Below are positions 1 to 9,448 of a stretch of DNA of 39,190 nucleotides, one piece after another. The notes beneath the pieces were generated by a model that was given only the letters and a program-made list of their open reading frames with translations, was not told the origin of the DNA and made no database searches. The DNA is taken from NCBI GenBank assembly GCA_016872915.1, contig VGYQ01000018.1:1-39190 (forward strand), in the 5' to 3' direction. Made by a program: the position numbers and the translations under genes. Within the stretch, counting starts at the first letter, position 1, and every line of letters starts with the position of its first letter. The DNA comes from Planctomycetota bacterium (lineage in GTDB: Bacteria; Planctomycetota; Phycisphaerae; Phycisphaerales; SM1A02).

Positions 1-97
1 AGGGGACAAGAGGCAGTCAATCGCCAAGCGCGAGTCGCAGCGCGACATAGACCGCGCCATGCACCGGCGCCGATGAGAGCGCCTGTAGAGCCCGCGT
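1..97. other. Left-edge stretch without a recognised gene
   Basis: This short stretch lies downstream of the short-chain dehydrogenase stop codon. On the minus strand the reading frame after that stop stays open for about 26 codons to a TGA at 17-19, but I recognise nothing in it. No terminator hairpin with a T-run is visible. The window edge prevents any further call. Confidence 0.4.
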
Positions 98-805
98 CTA
101 GGGCTGTGTGAGGTGAATGCACTGTCCGTTCTGCGCGTCGTGATCACCGCGGATACAAGCAACGATGGTCTGCGCCACAACCGCTGGTGCCATCGTCTTC
201 GCCGCCGGCACGACGCGTTCACTGAAGTTTGATCGAAGCAGCGCTGTCTCGGTTGCTCCTGGTACGACCGTAAATGCCTTCACGCCAATTCGCGCACCCT
301 CCTTGGCTGCGCTGCGCGTGAGGGACTCCACCGCACACTTTGCCGCGGCATAGGCCATGAACCCGGGCAGGGGATCGAGCGCTTTTGCCTTCGACACAAG
401 CACGACGCGTCCGGTCTGTTGCGTCTTGAAATGCGGCCAGACGCGAGACAGGAGGTTGGCGGCACCGAACACATTGGACTCGAAGGTTTCTCGGAGCACA
501 TCCCCCGTGGTGCGTTCGATCGGCAGAAGTGGTGCTGTCGCTGCGCAGTGCACCAAGTGATCGATGCGTCCCCAGCGGCCGATCACTGCGTCGATCAGCG
601 CCGTCGAGGACGCTTCATCGCTGATGACCGCCGGATGCAGCAGAAGTCCCGGTGACTCGGCGCAGCCGAGGGCCGCATCTTCCAGTTTTGCTGCTGTGCG
701 TCCGGAGAGCGCCAGGCAATGCCCAAGCGCTGCGAGTTGCGCCGCAACTTCACGGCCGATGCCGCCGCCGGCGCCGACAACGAGCGAAACAGATACTGCA
801 GTCAT
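98..805 (-). CDS. SDR-family oxidoreductase
   Basis: This is a 235-residue classical short-chain dehydrogenase/reductase, expected to be a cytosolic NAD(P)-dependent oxidoreductase with unknown substrate. The Rossmann glycine motif GAGGGIG is at residues 11-17. The catalytic YAAAK (Tyr-x3-Lys) sits in the middle, with a Ser in VVLVSKAKA 14 residues before the Tyr. The usual NNAG motif is replaced by HCAA, which marks a divergent member. I chose the Met at 805 because the fold begins directly there. A longer form from 847 would add 14 residues and overlap the rseP stop. It is the last gene of the probable rne-dxr-rseP operon, 34 bases after rseP. FabG-like activity cannot be assigned from sequence alone. 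Confidence 0.85.
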   Translation of the reverse strand: MTAVSVSLVVGAGGGIGREVAAQLAALGHCLALSGRTAAKLEDAALGCAESPGLLLHPAVISDEASSTALIDAVIGRWGRIDHLVHCAATAPLLPIERTTGDVLRETFESNVFGAANLLSRVWPHFKTQQTGRVVLVSKAKALDPLPGFMAYAAAKCAVESLTRSAAKEGARIGVKAFTVVPGATETALLRSNFSERVVPAAKTMAPAVVAQTIVACIRGDHDAQNGQCIHLTQP

Positions 806-839
806 GGGAAAACAGTAGGCATTCGGGTCACTGTGGGCG

Positions 840-2993
840 TCAACCAATCAGCCGCATCACGTCATAATAAAAGGTGACCGCAAACAGCATGCCGACGATG
901 ATGAGTCCGGCCACCATCGCGCCATTCTGGAACGCGGGGCTTGGCGGCTTTCCGCGCAGGCGCTCGTACAGCAGAAACACCATCAATCCACCATCTGCGA
1001 CTGGAATGGGCAGGAAGTTGATGACGGCAAGATTGACACTGATCATCGCCATGAAAAAGACGAGATAGGTGACACCGCGGTCTGCGATGCGCGTGCCGAT
1101 GTGAACGATGCCGACTGGCCCGCGCAACTGCGACACGGCGACGCTGCCTCGGAAGAGGCGATCGAGCGTGAGGTAGGTCATCAGCACCAGTTTGTGCGTC
1201 TCATGAAAGCCAAGCGCGATGGCGCGCGCGGGACTTCCGCCAGCGTTCAGCGTGACTTCGGCAGGTCGGAACCATTCGGGGCCGAGTGCGGGTCGCCACG
1301 AAAGTGCGGCCAAGGCGTCGCGGTCCGATGCAGTGAGGTCGACCGAGCAGGGCTCTGGTCGCGCATCCGGCGTCGGTGGCGTGCAGATCAGCGCGAGGCT
1401 TGCGACATTGGGCTGCGCTGCGAGCGCAGACTTTGCGGCGCGGAAAAGATCATTCCAATTGGCAAGCGGGGTGCCCTCGAGCGATTGGAGACGGCTCAGC
1501 GGCATCAGCTGGCATGAACGCACGGGCGTCGGCTGACCGGGCGGTGCTCCAACGGTGTCGAATGGGCGTGCAATCAGCGGCACTTCCCACGCGCTGCCGA
1601 TCTCGACGCCAAGGCGTCCTTCGCGGGAGACGGGCGCAGAGATGTCGACAGGCGTGCTGCCGCGCATGATGCGGAGCCCAACGGTGCCGCCTGCGTGCTG
1701 TGCGATGCTGCTTCGGAAGTCGATCTGGCGAGGTCCATCGATGTCCGCAATACGCAGGACAACATCGCCTTCGCGCAAGATCCCCGAGCATCCAGATTCT
1801 TCCGGCACACGCCCGATACGAACGAGTGGTGCCATCCCAAGCAGCCCAAGTTCATAGTCCAGCGGCGCATTCGCAGGTTTTTCTGTGTACTGGAGAGCCT
1901 GCCAGGTTGGGGTTGTGCGGAGGGCGACATCAACATCGCCAACGCCGTTGACCATCCAACGCGTTGGCAGCGGATCACCACCGCTCGCCTGTGCGGCAGC
2001 GGCAAGCGATTCGAAGGTCGTCACTGGCTTTCCCTCGACTGCAAGCAGCTGTGCACCTTGGAAAGCACTGGCGAACTTTGCCGCGTCGGGGGGTGAACCA
2101 TCGGTCGCCGCCAGTACACCCGCTGGAATTCCCCAAGACGAGCTTCCCTCACGCGCCGCGTGATCCCAGAATCCTGCTCGCTGCATCGCGCTCTCAAGAA
2201 ATGGGCGTGCCTCTGCTTCATCCGTCAACTGCGTGCTCGATGCTGGTGCGACACCGATCGCCAGCATGCCCGCAGCTGCGTTCTGCTTCGGGGTGACGGC
2301 GAGCGTTTGCGACTTGCTCTCGGCGCCGGAACCGCGCTCCACCACGATGGACAATGCGGTGCCCGGTCGTGCCATTGCGGCTGCGATTTGCACGTCGGAG
2401 AAGGTCGTGGCGGGTTGCCCATCAATGGTGAGGATGCGATCTCCGGGCTGCAATCCTGCCTCGGCGGCCGGGCTCCCCGGCCCGACCGATCCAATGACAG
2501 GCGCATCGAATCGAACACCCACGAGGAACGCGATCATGAACATCGCGATCGCCAGAAGGATGTTGCAGATGACACCTGCGGACACAATCACCATCCGCTT
2601 CCAGATCGGCGCCTTGGTGTAGGAACGCTCATCACTGCTGGTGGCGGATGCATTCAGATCATCTTGCCCGAGCATGCGAACGAAGCCGCCCAGTGGCAGG
2701 AGCCGAAGCGAGTACTCCGTCTCATCAACGCCTGCCTCTTGCAGACGCTTCGGATCGACCGCGATCGCTTCGCTTCCAAACCGGCGGCGCATCTCGCCCT
2801 CCGTCGATCCGAAGCGGATACCGATCCCGCGCCGAAAAGCGATCACGACGGGTCCCATGCCGACAGCGAAACTATCGACGCGAACGCCCGCCCACTTCGC
2901 AGCGATGAAGTGCCCAAACTCATGCACGGCGATGAGCACGCCGAAGCCAATCACAACCATCACAAAATTCGTGCTCGTGCCAAGCCACTCCAT
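840..2993 (-). CDS. rseP: RseP-type site-2 (RIP) zinc metalloprotease, enlarged
   Basis: This membrane-embedded site-2 protease should cleave transmembrane anti-sigma factors or signal-peptide remnants within the inner membrane. It is 717 residues long, against about 450 for E. coli RseP. The zinc site HEFGH is at 24-28 in the first membrane helix. The second active-site motif NFLPIPVADGG is at 659-669 and supplies the third metal-ligand Asp. Further helices lie near 134-160, 641-665 and 690-712. PDZ-like segments are visible near 165-222 and 385-455. The extra length is a periplasmic insert between 225 and 600. An ATG start is preceded by GGGTG. It lies 87 bases after dxr, a common pairing in bacteria, and it could act on the anti-sigma factor encoded at 22696, which is speculation. 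Confidence 0.93.
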   Translation of the reverse strand: MEWLGTSTNFVMVVIGFGVLIAVHEFGHFIAAKWAGVRVDSFAVGMGPVVIAFRRGIGIRFGSTEGEMRRRFGSEAIAVDPKRLQEAGVDETEYSLRLLPLGGFVRMLGQDDLNASATSSDERSYTKAPIWKRMVIVSAGVICNILLAIAMFMIAFLVGVRFDAPVIGSVGPGSPAAEAGLQPGDRILTIDGQPATTFSDVQIAAAMARPGTALSIVVERGSGAESKSQTLAVTPKQNAAAGMLAIGVAPASSTQLTDEAEARPFLESAMQRAGFWDHAAREGSSSWGIPAGVLAATDGSPPDAAKFASAFQGAQLLAVEGKPVTTFESLAAAAQASGGDPLPTRWMVNGVGDVDVALRTTPTWQALQYTEKPANAPLDYELGLLGMAPLVRIGRVPEESGCSGILREGDVVLRIADIDGPRQIDFRSSIAQHAGGTVGLRIMRGSTPVDISAPVSREGRLGVEIGSAWEVPLIARPFDTVGAPPGQPTPVRSCQLMPLSRLQSLEGTPLANWNDLFRAAKSALAAQPNVASLALICTPPTPDARPEPCSVDLTASDRDALAALSWRPALGPEWFRPAEVTLNAGGSPARAIALGFHETHKLVLMTYLTLDRLFRGSVAVSQLRGPVGIVHIGTRIADRGVTYLVFFMAMISVNLAVINFLPIPVADGGLMVFLLYERLRGKPPSPAFQNGAMVAGLIIVGMLFAVTFYYDVMRLIG

Positions 2994-3080
2994 GTATCAC
3001 CCAAGGGTAGACGCATTGCGGGTGCGGTGTGACGGCGCGGCAGGCCGCAGATGACTTGCTTGGATCGTGTCCAGCCGTCC

Positions 3081-4262
3081 TCAGCGTGCAACGGGCGTCG
3101 CGCCGATGCGAGACAGCACCCATGCGCGTGCCGCGCGGTCTGCGGCGAGCACCTGATCGAGCGTTGTCACCGTGGTGGTGGGCAGCGCTTCCAGTGCGCC
3201 GCGAACGAGCCGCGCGATGTCCCCAAAGCGGATCAGCCCCTCGATGAATGCCTCGACGGCAGCCTCATTGGCGGCATTCAGCGTTGCGCCAGACGAGCCG
3301 CCTGCGCGGATGGCATGCCATGCGAGCGAGATCGCAGGGAACCGTTCATGATCGACGGGCTCAAAGTCGAGCGTGCGCAGGGTTCGCCAGTCCATCGCCG
3401 TTGCGCAGCGCGCGGCGCGGTCGGGCCAAGTGAACGCCAATTCGATCGGAAGACGCATGTCGGGAGGCGACAGCTGCGCCAGCACGCTTCCGTCGCGGTA
3501 CTCCACAAATGAGTGGACGATGGATTGTGGATGAACGATGGCATCGATTCGGTCAGCAGGCAGCTGGAAGAGCCAATGCGCCTCAATCACTTCCAAGGCC
3601 TTGTTCATCATCGTGGCGCTGTCGATCGTGACCTTGCGCCCCATCGACCATGTCGGATGTCGCAGTGCATCCTCGAGCGTGGCGGATTCGATCTGCTCGC
3701 GCGTGGAGCGGCGGAATGGACCGCCGCTCGCGGTGAGGACAATGCGTTCCACTTCTTGCGGACTGCCCCCGCGCATGCACTGCAGAATCGCGCTGTGCTC
3801 GCTGTCCACTGGAATGATCTCGACGCCCGCCCGACGTGCCAGCGTCGTCACCAGTTCGCCGGCGGCCACAAGCGTTTCCTTGTTCGCCAGCGCGATATCG
3901 CAGCCTGCCTCGATGGCCGCCAGCAGCGGAGGAATGCCCTCGGCTCCGACCATTGCGCCAAGCACGAGATCGCCTCGGCGCGCACACGAGCGGACAAGCT
4001 CAAGTGCACTGCCAGAACCCGTGAAAACCTTGGTGCCCGACGGAACATCGCGAAGAGCAGACTCAGAATCTGCGGCGAGTGCGATGGCAGCTGGGCGCAA
4101 CTTCCGCGCTTGCTCGGCAAGCACGGAAGCACTTCGTCCGGCGGCGAGTCCGACCACTTCCAGCGGTCGTCCATTGGAGGCGAGATGCTCCACCACGGAA
4201 ACGGCGTTGACACCGATCGATCCGGTCGAGCCAAGAATCAGGATTCGCCGTGGTGAGGTCAT
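3081..4262 (-). CDS. dxr: 1-deoxy-D-xylulose-5-phosphate reductoisomerase
   Basis: This enzyme converts 1-deoxy-D-xylulose 5-phosphate to 2-C-methyl-D-erythritol 4-phosphate with NADPH, the committed step of the MEP isoprenoid pathway. The protein has 393 residues, the usual length. The N-terminal NADPH motif GSTGSIG is at 11-17. The segment NKETLVAAGEL, the metal-binding VDSEHSAI stretch, the flexible-loop TASGGPF and the HPTWSMGRKVTIDSATMMNK signature are all intact. It starts 16 bases after the rne stop and is followed closely by rseP, so all three are likely co-transcribed. Nothing is unusual in the sequence. Confidence 0.97.
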   Translation of the reverse strand: MTSPRRILILGSTGSIGVNAVSVVEHLASNGRPLEVVGLAAGRSASVLAEQARKLRPAAIALAADSESALRDVPSGTKVFTGSGSALELVRSCARRGDLVLGAMVGAEGIPPLLAAIEAGCDIALANKETLVAAGELVTTLARRAGVEIIPVDSEHSAILQCMRGGSPQEVERIVLTASGGPFRRSTREQIESATLEDALRHPTWSMGRKVTIDSATMMNKALEVIEAHWLFQLPADRIDAIVHPQSIVHSFVEYRDGSVLAQLSPPDMRLPIELAFTWPDRAARCATAMDWRTLRTLDFEPVDHERFPAISLAWHAIRAGGSSGATLNAANEAAVEAFIEGLIRFGDIARLVRGALEALPTTTVTTLDQVLAADRAARAWVLSRIGATPVAR

Positions 4263-4278
4263 CTGTCTCTCATGGGAC

Positions 4279-7200
4279 TTATTCGGATCGACCCTTTGCC
4301 TTCGACCGTTCGATCGACGAGAGCAGTCGAACCGCCGCGCCGTACAGCGACCGACGCTTCGGCTTCGCGGGCGGCTGTTCCGCCGCGGGTGTCGCTGAGG
4401 ATGGTGGAGGTGGAGGCTCCGGATTTGGCACAGATCTGGCTACCGACACCGGGGCTGGTGCAGCGCCTTGCGACGCATCTGCTGCCGCATGTTCGCTCGG
4501 CATCGCCGCATCGCTTCGGGGCGTACCGCCATCACCGCCGCGCCCTCCGCGCCCACGTCCGCGTCCGCGTCGACGGCGGCGCGAGCGATCTCCACCTGAC
4601 GTTACGCCTTCCCCTGACGCGGAGGCATCGCCTGCAGCATCACCTGAGGCGTCGGCGCTTGTTGCACCCGAGTCGTCGCTTTCATTCCCCTCGGATTGCT
4701 GCGCTTCGAACAATCCTGCAGCCACGCCGATGATCTCTGGTGGAAGCATCGTGGTGGTCGGCAGCAGCAGCGCTGCCGTCTCGGGGTCCACGGCGCTGCG
4801 AAGCCGTGCAAGTAGATCATCGACCGAAACACCCGCAATATCCGCGACGCGTGCCGTCTCGAACGCCGCCTGTTCCTGTGCCATGTCGGCAAGGGAGCGG
4901 ACCGAACGACCGCCGCGCCCGCGTCGGCGCCGACCACCATCGCGGCGCGACCCGTGTTGGACTTGTTCTTGCTTTGGCACAGCCTGCTGCGCCTTGGGCG
5001 CACCACCTCGGTCGGAACCATCACGACTGTCGCCACGACCGCGGCGATTTCGTCGGCCGCCACGGCGGCGACCGCCGCCATCAGCAGACTCCCCGTCCTC
5101 ATCTGCATGCGCATCGCTCGTGGTGTCTCCGCGGCTGATGGACGAACGCAGCGAACCTTCGTTGGCAACAACGGGGGGAAGATCGTCGAAGCCGCCGGCC
5201 ATCGCGATGGCCGTGGCGTCTGCGGGTGCAGGTCGCCGCTTGCGTCGTCGCTTGCGAGACAGAGACTCGGCGGGCGTCAGATCCTCTTCATCAGCCTCCG
5301 GCAGATCACCGTGCAGTGTCGACGCGTTGGGACGAGCGGGCCGAGGCAGGTGTTCGATCTCGATGTCCGCACCATCCGCTTCGTATGCGTACATGTCGAG
5401 CCGATCGGCAGCAAAGACTTCGCTGATGCGCACATCGATGCGCTTGGAATAGCGATCCTCAAGCTCGTGCATCGCGCGCCGGCGGTTGGAAAGGAGTTCA
5501 GCCGCCACGCGCACGGAGCAGACGATCTCCACTCGCCGGACCTTTTCATAGCTGAAGAGCAGCGCGATACGACGCATGGCGTCCGCAGCCACGGCCCCGG
5601 GCACTCGGATCTCGCCGCTGCCGCCGCAGTTGGGGCAGTCGGCATAGTTCATCTTGCGCAGGCTGGGACGCATTCGCTGACGCGTCATCTCAATCATGCC
5701 GAACTCGCTGATCGGTGCGAAGGATGTCTTCGCGCGGTCCAGTTTCAGGAGTGCGGCCAAGCGATCCTCGATCTCGCGCCGATGGCGCATCTGTCGCATA
5801 TCGATCGAGTCGATCACGATGAGTCCACCCAGATCGCGCAGGCGAAGTTGGCGGCACACTTCCTCGACGGCCTCACAGTTGGTGAGGAACGCATTGGTCT
5901 CTGAGTCTCGTGCTGCGCGACTTCGTCCACTGTTCACGTCGATCGCCACCAGCGCCTCGGTCTGGTCGAAGACCAGTGCGCCGCCCGAGGGGAGCGGCAC
6001 GACGCGCGAATGAATCTCATCGACTTGTCGCTCGATACCGAATGCCTCGAAGACCGGTACTGGGCCGTTGTAGTAGCGCACCTTGTCTGCGGATTGAGGC
6101 GCGATCACGTCGAGGAAAGTTTTTGCGCGCTCGAAGGAGCCCGCACTGTCCACCACGATGGACTCGACCGTCGCATCGACCTGATCGCGCAAGGTGCGCA
6201 CGAGTACATCACTTTCTGTGTAAAGCTCGCAGGGTGCGCCCGTTTTTCCGCTGCGCGTTTCCATCGCCTCCCAAAGGCGCTTGAGATACGCCGCGTCGCG
6301 CTGCAGCTCCGTGCGGGACGCATCGAAGCCTGCGGTGCGCAGAATGAATCCAAAGCCATCGGGCAAATCGAGTGAGTCCAGAATGCGTCGCATATCGCGA
6401 CGTTGCTCCTCGTCGTCCACGCGCCGCGAAAGACCGACGCGGTCCATGTCTGGCATCATCACCAGCAGGCGCCCTGGAATGCTGAGGTAACTCGTGACAG
6501 TCGGTCCTTTGCTGCCGAGGCCTTCCTTGATGACCTGCACCAGGATTTCCTGACCCTTGCGCAGCGCCTGTTGGATCAGGGGTCGTTCACTTCGGCCAAT
6601 CTTCTTGCCCACGCGTTCGGTTTGTCCGCCGCCTGGGAAGTACTTCGGATGCAGATCGCTGATGTGCAGGAACCCATTCTGTCCGCTGCCAAAGTCGACG
6701 AACGCCGCCTGAATCGCGGCCTCGACGTTCATGACGCGGCCCTTGTAAATGGATCCCACATTCGTCGCGGTCGCCTCGCGTTCCACAAAGTAGGAATCGA
6801 GTCGTCCATCGCTGAGCACCGCGATGCGCGTCTCTTCCCCGGGCTCATCATTCACGACGAGCGTCACGCGGCGGTTGGCGAGTGCAGCCTCATGCTTCTT
6901 CACCCCTCGCGCCGCAGCGCGCGCGGCTCCGGAGCCAACTGCAGACTCCTCGTCTTCGGCCGCATCTTCTTCGGATCCATCGGCGCGCATCGGCAGGTCG
7001 GGATCGGACTCTCCGTCGGAACCGGGAAGCCCTTCGGAGGGTGCTGACCACTCATCAGCCCTCGCGTCGCCGTCGATCGCTTCGGTTGTGTCGTCGGAGG
7101 CATCCCCTGACTCGCCACGGCTGTCCTTGGCGTGTGCCGAAGCGCCTTCCACGTCCGATGGCGAATCTCCATTGAGCTGCGCGTCAGGCTCCGACTCCTC

Positions 7201-7434
7201 TCCCTCGAATCGCGCTTCTTCGAGAGCGGATCGTTCGAGGGCCTCTTCGAGATAGTCCGAGGGATTCGCAGGCGGCGGTGGGGGTGCAGGGCGCGAATCG
7301 CCCTCAGGCACGAATGCCGACCGCGCGGTTCCCTCCGACTGGGCCGATGTGTGCGAGGTGTGATTCAGTTCGCCGCGTTCGTCCGCGGGCTGTCCGTCTG
7401 TTCCGTCAAGTTGCACTGGAAGATCCTGCCGCAC
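4279..7434 (-). CDS. rne: Ribonuclease E/G with acidic N-terminus and basic RG-rich tail
   Basis: This is a 1051-residue RNase E/G family endoribonuclease for mRNA decay and RNA processing. Residues 1-175 form an acidic, low-complexity extension. The S1 RNA-binding domain follows at about 226-325 (GSIYKGRV, AAFVDFG, NGFLHISD). Catalytic Asp499 (AIDVNSG) and Asp542 (VIDSID) are 43 residues apart, and the zinc-link Cys600/Cys603 (CPNCGG) lie 101 residues after Asp499, exactly the spacings of E. coli RNase E (303/346/404/407). After residue 700 comes a disordered tail with at least three Arg/Gly patches, probably for RNA binding or partner docking. The start codon is GTG at 7434. A second in-frame GTG at 7416 has AGGA upstream and may be the true start. 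Confidence 0.93.
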   Translation of the reverse strand: MRQDLPVQLDGTDGQPADERGELNHTSHTSAQSEGTARSAFVPEGDSRPAPPPPPANPSDYLEEALERSALEEARFEGEESEPDAQLNGDSPSDVEGASAHAKDSRGESGDASDDTTEAIDGDARADEWSAPSEGLPGSDGESDPDLPMRADGSEEDAAEDEESAVGSGAARAAARGVKKHEAALANRRVTLVVNDEPGEETRIAVLSDGRLDSYFVEREATATNVGSIYKGRVMNVEAAIQAAFVDFGSGQNGFLHISDLHPKYFPGGGQTERVGKKIGRSERPLIQQALRKGQEILVQVIKEGLGSKGPTVTSYLSIPGRLLVMMPDMDRVGLSRRVDDEEQRRDMRRILDSLDLPDGFGFILRTAGFDASRTELQRDAAYLKRLWEAMETRSGKTGAPCELYTESDVLVRTLRDQVDATVESIVVDSAGSFERAKTFLDVIAPQSADKVRYYNGPVPVFEAFGIERQVDEIHSRVVPLPSGGALVFDQTEALVAIDVNSGRSRAARDSETNAFLTNCEAVEEVCRQLRLRDLGGLIVIDSIDMRQMRHRREIEDRLAALLKLDRAKTSFAPISEFGMIEMTRQRMRPSLRKMNYADCPNCGGSGEIRVPGAVAADAMRRIALLFSYEKVRRVEIVCSVRVAAELLSNRRRAMHELEDRYSKRIDVRISEVFAADRLDMYAYEADGADIEIEHLPRPARPNASTLHGDLPEADEEDLTPAESLSRKRRRKRRPAPADATAIAMAGGFDDLPPVVANEGSLRSSISRGDTTSDAHADEDGESADGGGRRRGGRRNRRGRGDSRDGSDRGGAPKAQQAVPKQEQVQHGSRRDGGRRRRGRGGRSVRSLADMAQEQAAFETARVADIAGVSVDDLLARLRSAVDPETAALLLPTTTMLPPEIIGVAAGLFEAQQSEGNESDDSGATSADASGDAAGDASASGEGVTSGGDRSRRRRRGRGRGRGGRGGDGGTPRSDAAMPSEHAAADASQGAAPAPVSVARSVPNPEPPPPPSSATPAAEQPPAKPKRRSLYGAAVRLLSSIERSKAKGRSE

Positions 7435-7690
7435 TGTCGCGGCGGTTCATGACGGATCGACAGGAGATGGGACACCGCCGACAGTCGCGGACTTTGCCCG
7501 ACTGATCTGGTGTGCACGACCGACAAGGTCGCTGGTGTCCAAGGTTGTTCAAACCGCATTCGCTGTAATCCGTCCGCACATCTTGTCCCAAGGTCCTCGC
7601 GGCCGAGCGGGCGCCGAATGGGCCAATCGCTCGCGGGTCCTGCGGAGGACAAGAGTGCCTGTTGTTTGTGATCGTTCGAGGTGATGAGGG
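7435..7690 (-). other. Intergenic rne leader region with hairpins
   Basis: These 256 bases between ptsI and rne hold no convincing gene. On the minus strand, reading toward rne, there are several short inverted repeats. One is CGACC/GGTCG with a five-base loop at 7517-7531, and another is GTCCT/AGGAC with a four-base loop near 7648. RNase E of enterobacteria autoregulates through a long structured 5' leader, so a similar leader is possible here, but that is inference. No T-run marks a terminator for ptsI. Confidence 0.35.
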
Positions 7691-9448
7691 CTAGCCGTGC
7701 TCTGCGCCGGCAAGCGCCTCTGGGTCGATTCTCCGAAGTTCGTCGCGCAGGCACGACAGCACCTGCCGATCCGACTCGAACGAGCCCACGCGCCTGGCGA
7801 GAGACTCGCAATGTTCGATGTCGAGCCCCCGAACCACCCGCTTGACCGCGGGAATCTGGCTCGGAGACATGGAAAGTGTACGAAGTCCCATCCCGATGAG
7901 CAATGGCACAAACAGGGGTTGCCCGGCAATCTCGCCGCAGACGCTGACCTCAATGCCCACGTGCCTTGCAGTCCGAACCACGCTTTTTATCAGCATCAGC
8001 ACGGCAGGGTTTGCCGCGTTGTAGAGATTCGCCACGCGCTCGTTGCCGCGGTCGACTGCGAGCGTGTACTGCACCAGGTCATTCGTGCCGAGCGACAGGA
8101 ACGCCGCCTCGTGCGCGAAGGCGCGCGCCATGAGCGCTGCCGCTGGCGTCTCCACCATGATTCCGAGCGGGATGTTCCGGTCGAATGCGATCCCTTCCTC
8201 CTCCAGTTCCTCGCTCAGATCGTTCAGCATCATCTTGGTCTGGCGCAGTTCCATCACGTGGGTGACGAGCGGCAACATGATGCGGATCGGTCCGTGCGCA
8301 CTCGCTCGCAGCAGGGCGCGCAACTGTGTCTTGAACATCTCAGGGTGGGCAAGGCAGTAGCGGATGCTGCGCAGGCCAAGAAATGGGTTTCGTTCTGATT
8401 CGGTGAGATGTTCTTGCGTCCACTTGTCTGCGCCGAGATCGAGCGTGCGGATCGTCAGTGGACGGCCGCGCGACAATTCGATTGCCTTGCGGTACGCCTC
8501 GAACTGATCCTCTTCGGTTGGCGCGGTCTCACTCGTGAGGAACATGAACTCCGTTCGATAGAGCCCGACGCCGGTGCCCCCGTTGTCTTCGATTGAGCTG
8601 ATTTCATCGGGAAATTCGATGTTTCCCAGAAGCGTGATGGCGGTGCTGTCGCGTGTCAGCGAAGGTTGCCCCGCATCGCTGCGCAGCGCAGTGCGGCGCT
8701 GTTCTGCCTCACGCGCGAGCCCTTGGTATCGGGCGAGTAGGGCATCGTCGGGACGAACGATCACCAGTCCGCCATCACCGTCGATGATGACGGTGTCGCC
8801 ATCGGAGATGTCTTGCGTTGCTGAAGTGCAGCCAACGACCGCCGGCATGGCAAGCGCTCGCGCCACGATGGATGTGTGTCCAGTCTGTCCACCGCCATCC
8901 GTGGCGAAGGCGACGATGCGCGCGCGGTGCAACTCCACCGCGCGACTGGGCGTCAACTCATGAGCGATCACAACGATCGATCCCTTTCGATCGCCGAGAG
9001 CATCTGGTCCGGAACCACCAAGATGCGTGAGTACACGGCGCTCAAGATCGAGAACATCGATTGCCTTCTGCACGAACATCTCGCTATCCATCTCGCGCAG
9101 TCGGTCCGCCAGTTTGCCGAAGTTCTCCGAAACGGCGTACTCGGCCACCACGCACTCCCGCTCAATGTCGCCGCGAATCGGGCCCATCAAACTGGAGTCC
9201 GAGAGGAGTTCCAGATGAAAGTCAAAGATCGCTGCTGCGGCCGAATCACCGCGCCTTTGAACTCTATTTCGCATTCGCGAAATATCCGATTTTGACTTTG
9301 CGATCGCATCATCAATGCGCTGGATCTCGCCTGGCACATGCCGCGACTCCACCGTGCGAAAGGCCACGCGACGGTCATGTTCCTCTTGGACCCATGCACG
9401 TCCAATGGCTATCCCCGGGCTCACACCGATCCCTTTGATGGCTTCCAA
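7691..9448 (-). CDS. ptsI: PTS enzyme I (phosphoenolpyruvate-protein phosphotransferase)
   Basis: Enzyme I takes phosphate from phosphoenolpyruvate onto a histidine and passes it to HPr, feeding sugar import or regulatory PTS chains. The protein has 585 residues, close to the family norm of 575. The phospho-acceptor His191 lies in GGQTGHTSIVARALAMPAVVG-like context, with TGH instead of the common TSH. The C-terminal PEP-binding domain carries RTEFMF, the GLRSIRYCL region, SLGTNDL and the catalytic CGE. The start is TTG with GGAGAG upstream; no in-frame ATG or GTG lies nearby. No HPr or EII gene is in the window, so sugar transport versus a regulatory (nitrogen-type) PTS cannot be decided. The GAF domain of PtsP-type enzymes is absent. 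Confidence 0.93.
   Translation of the reverse strand: MEAIKGIGVSPGIAIGRAWVQEEHDRRVAFRTVESRHVPGEIQRIDDAIAKSKSDISRMRNRVQRRGDSAAAAIFDFHLELLSDSSLMGPIRGDIERECVVAEYAVSENFGKLADRLREMDSEMFVQKAIDVLDLERRVLTHLGGSGPDALGDRKGSIVVIAHELTPSRAVELHRARIVAFATDGGGQTGHTSIVARALAMPAVVGCTSATQDISDGDTVIIDGDGGLVIVRPDDALLARYQGLAREAEQRRTALRSDAGQPSLTRDSTAITLLGNIEFPDEISSIEDNGGTGVGLYRTEFMFLTSETAPTEEDQFEAYRKAIELSRGRPLTIRTLDLGADKWTQEHLTESERNPFLGLRSIRYCLAHPEMFKTQLRALLRASAHGPIRIMLPLVTHVMELRQTKMMLNDLSEELEEEGIAFDRNIPLGIMVETPAAALMARAFAHEAAFLSLGTNDLVQYTLAVDRGNERVANLYNAANPAVLMLIKSVVRTARHVGIEVSVCGEIAGQPLFVPLLIGMGLRTLSMSPSQIPAVKRVVRGLDIEHCESLARRVGSFESDRQVLSCLRDELRRIDPEALAGAEHG

Noticed and set aside
4250-5452. Plus-strand 400-codon frame opposite the rne tail
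   Set aside because: It is Arg/Ser/Pro low-complexity sequence that mirrors the RG-rich tail of RNase E. No start signal or family is seen.
7365-7811. Minus-strand 148-codon frame across the ptsI-rne gap
   Set aside because: It overlaps both real genes in another frame, is Arg-rich and shows no family.
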